DNA from: Haplosporangium gracile
Lineage: Eukaryota; Mortierellomycota; Mortierellomycetes; Mortierellales; Mortierellaceae
Length of the DNA: 59,382 nt
Direction of reading: 5' to 3'
Assembly: GCA_015499985.1 (NCBI GenBank)
Contig: JAAAUF010000137.1
Location: 1 to 59,382, forward strand
Both the position numbers and the translations under genes were made by a program. Under the pieces are notes generated by a model. That model was not told where the DNA came from and made no database searches. It worked only from the letters and a program-made list of their open reading frames with translations. Every line of letters starts with the position of its first letter. Within the stretch, counting starts at the first letter, position 1. Positions 57,488 through 59,382 of the stretch are shown one piece after another.

Positions 57488-59182
57488 CTAAGATATGGGA
57501 CGCATCCTCCAGAACTCCATCTCGTCCAAAATCAAGACCTCAAGCCCCTTCAGCTCTTGCAATTGAACAAACTCGAGCACCTGTCTCAACTTGCCCATAT
57601 CAAACGGCTCAAGCTCATATTCATCATCATTACCATTCACATCACCCTCCTCAACTCTCACCTCCTCCCACCCACCCACCTCAGAAAGCAACTCCATCGT
57701 CTCCTGTTTCTCAGTTCGAGTCTGCTTCCGGTACCTGTGAAAGAACCCTAAATCAAGTCTCAATTCTCGCAAGGTATCCCGACACCCCCAGCGCTCCTGC
57801 TTCGACGTCTTCATAAAGTCAGCATCAAACGGAGCCGCCCTCGAAAAAAATGCGAAACGTGTCAACTTGGAGCATGCGACAAGTAGCCGCAAGTACAGAG
57901 GCCCATCCATATCATCCTGTGTCCTGTAGATCTCAAAGTCCTCCAGTGTCGAAGCATGCGGGAGGATCGCCGAGATCAAACCGAGTTCGTTGGGTCCATT
58001 GACTGCAATCCGGAGCCTGCGGAGTTGAGGTCGGCTAGGTGAACAGTGACGGATCAAGGCCTCGACTTCATGTGTCTCGATAACCGGATCGACCTCGAGT
58101 GATTCAATGTTCGGGCAGTAACCTCCCAGCCTAGCGGCAAGGCGATCAAAATCCCATCCGCCGTGATCTACATAGAAGGTCACGGCCTTGAGTTTGGGAC
58201 ATCGCTTGATCAGCTCCGAAAGATACTCGTCGTCCAATTCGCCACCGGACCAAACAAGCTTCTCAAGCCGAGGGAGCATCCATTCGTATGTTGTATTACT
58301 GCGTCTAGTGTCCACGCCATTGAGGCTTTTCTCCCGTAACGACTTCAATGATGTTGTTGATGTAGTTGGTAGTGGTGATAATGCTGCTGATGCTAATAAT
58401 AATGGCGATGGTGGTGCCGAGGAGAGTCCTGATTCAACGCCACCGATCCAGCCAACACAAAGGACCTTCAATGATCCTGCAACGACCTTCAACACCATAT
58501 CCAGCCGTCCATCAGAACAATCCCACCGGTCTAATCTTAGCGTCTCCAGTCCTGTAAATCCAATAAGATCTTCAACATCCAATGCAGTCGTAGATCGAAC
58601 GGGTCCTGTCCAAGAGAGACACTTGAGTCGTGGGTTTGTCCGAAGCAGCCTTTTTGCGTCCGGTAGAGGCGCAACTATTCGATTTTCATCCTCTTTTCCT
58701 ATTCCTGTTCCTCCTCGTCCTCTTGTACTTGCTTCAGAAAATGTTCCAGTACTTGCATGTTCCTCCTCCTCGTCCGTGTCCGCGTCCTGTTCTACCGATC
58801 CACCACCGCCTTCATTCAGATAAATATCCAGCTCGACAAGCTTGGTGCACTCAAAATACGAAAAATCAAAACACCGATGCGACCACTGCGACCACTGAGA
58901 TATAATCAAGATCCTGAAGTGGTGACTATACCGACCGATAACAGCATCTGGCACCCCATCCATCGAGTCCGACCTATAGCTGTACCACAGGACTGGTAAT
59001 AGTGTCTTGTGCCAGAGTTTAGAAACCTGGAGGCAGGAGAGGAGTACATTAGGTCTAAATAGGAGGGACCTCGTGTCTGTCGGGCGCTTCGGGTTGGGGT
59101 TGGGGGTGGGATCTACCCAGAGGGGGAGGAATGAACCGATGACGGCAAGGATTTCTGGTAGGTCGAGTGGATGTGGTTGCAT
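57488..59182 (-). CDS. F-box/LRR protein
   Basis: A single exon of 564 residues. The F-box is at the N-terminus (LDLPEILAVIGSFLPLW, then LLSCLQVSKLWHKTLLPVLW) and is split by a short Pro-rich loop. A receptor-like body of irregular leucine-rich repeats follows: FDFSYFECTKLVELDIYL, GFTGLETLRLDRWDCSDGRL, MLPRLEKLVWSGGELDDEYL, ELIKRCPKLKAVTFYVDHGG and GLEVLILDEMEFWRMRPIS. Two low-complexity inserts, one acidic and one Ser/Pro-rich, interrupt the repeats. Such proteins join SCF ubiquitin ligases through Skp1 and choose substrates with the LRRs. The gene is intact, unlike the F-box remnant at 4 kb. The substrate is unknown. Confidence 0.88.
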   Translation of the reverse strand: MQPHPLDLPEILAVIGSFLPLWVDPTPNPNPKRPTDTRSLLFRPNVLLSCLQVSKLWHKTLLPVLWYSYRSDSMDGVPDAVIGRYSHHFRILIISQWSQWSHRCFDFSYFECTKLVELDIYLNEGGGGSVEQDADTDEEEEHASTGTFSEASTRGRGGTGIGKEDENRIVAPLPDAKRLLRTNPRLKCLSWTGPVRSTTALDVEDLIGFTGLETLRLDRWDCSDGRLDMVLKVVAGSLKVLCVGWIGGVESGLSSAPPSPLLLASAALSPLPTTSTTSLKSLREKSLNGVDTRRSNTTYEWMLPRLEKLVWSGGELDDEYLSELIKRCPKLKAVTFYVDHGGWDFDRLAARLGGYCPNIESLEVDPVIETHEVEALIRHCSPSRPQLRRLRIAVNGPNELGLISAILPHASTLEDFEIYRTQDDMDGPLYLRLLVACSKLTRFAFFSRAAPFDADFMKTSKQERWGCRDTLRELRLDLGFFHRYRKQTRTEKQETMELLSEVGGWEEVRVEEGDVNGNDDEYELEPFDMGKLRQVLEFVQLQELKGLEVLILDEMEFWRMRPIS

Positions 59183-59382
59183 CGTGATGGAAAAAAAACA
59201 AAAAAGTAGAAGAGAGTGATTTTATTTTTAAGCGAAGTGAGTGTCCTTACGAACACACACTCAAAAAGGCAACAGTTTTGGTTAGGTTAGACAAGAATTT
59301 TTTTGTCGCAAACATAGTAAGCCACACGTAAGCGCCAAAAAAAAGCTACAACAAGACTTACAAGATTTTTTGAGGGAGTGTC
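59183..59382. promoter_or_regulatory. Upstream region of the F-box/LRR gene, window edge
   Basis: The last 200 bp lie upstream of the minus-strand F-box gene and probably hold its 5' UTR and core promoter. They are AT-rich, and no clear motif is seen. Confidence 0.35.

Overview
The window reads as nuclear DNA of a filamentous, early-diverging fungus, most likely a Mortierella-type (Mortierellomycota) genome. The reasons are short GT-AG introns, F-box/LRR proteins of the style expanded in that group, a 3CxxC zinc-finger gene, a Nbp2/Skb5-like SH3 protein, an Isa1-type iron-sulfur protein, an EST1/SMG7 homologue, and a mixed load of Ty3/gypsy, pogo-like, Harbinger-like and Fanzor-like relics. 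The lineage is inferred from family recognition without a search. No rRNA, tRNA or CRISPR array was seen.

Layout, left to right. 1-10 kb: a MYND-SET protein (minus), a decayed F-box/LRR gene (plus), a tentative small multi-exon gene (minus) and a large serine-rich unknown protein (minus). 10.9-13.7 kb: a transposon scar. A pogo/Tigger-type DDE transposase fragment (minus) abuts the 3' third of a chromodomain-bearing Ty3/gypsy element (plus: integrase, polypurine tract, 3' LTR). 13.7-14.4 kb: an intact 3CxxC zinc-finger gene starting 23 bp after the LTR. 15.4-16.7 kb: a four-exon Nbp2-like SH3 gene with a 31-nt microexon (minus). 20.2-24.5 kb: a Dal5-type MFS transporter (plus) converging on an alpha-arrestin (minus). 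27.2-30.2 kb: a five-exon ferric reductase (minus). 34.2-36.4 kb: a damaged Harbinger-like element with transposase and Myb/SANT-like accessory gene in convergent orientation. 36.7-40.3 kb: a homeodomain-like, AT-hook protein (minus), divergent from an Isa1-like iron-sulfur assembly gene (plus, 41.1-41.8 kb). 42.1-43.6 kb: a carboxypeptidase pseudogene (minus). 43.8-46.1 kb: a secreted glyoxal-oxidase-type copper radical oxidase with an N-terminal hevein-like cysteine module (minus). 48.6-50.4 kb: a broken Fanzor (eukaryotic TnpB) relic, with a small unknown ORF upstream. 51.9-55.4 kb: a five-exon EST1/SMG7-like gene (minus). 56.0 kb: a small basic ORF. 57.5-59.2 kb: an F-box/LRR gene (minus).

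Some neighbours may be related in function: the MFS permease faces an arrestin of the kind that controls permease turnover, and a ferric reductase and an iron-sulfur assembly protein both lie here. There is no evidence of a dedicated cluster. The most notable finds are the Fanzor relic, the 3CxxC gene fused to an LTR that could act as its promoter, and the ferric reductase with extra membrane segments inside its NAD-binding half. Exon structures were worked out by hand from splice consensus and reading-frame continuity; no tools were used. There is one run of Ns (48008-48016).
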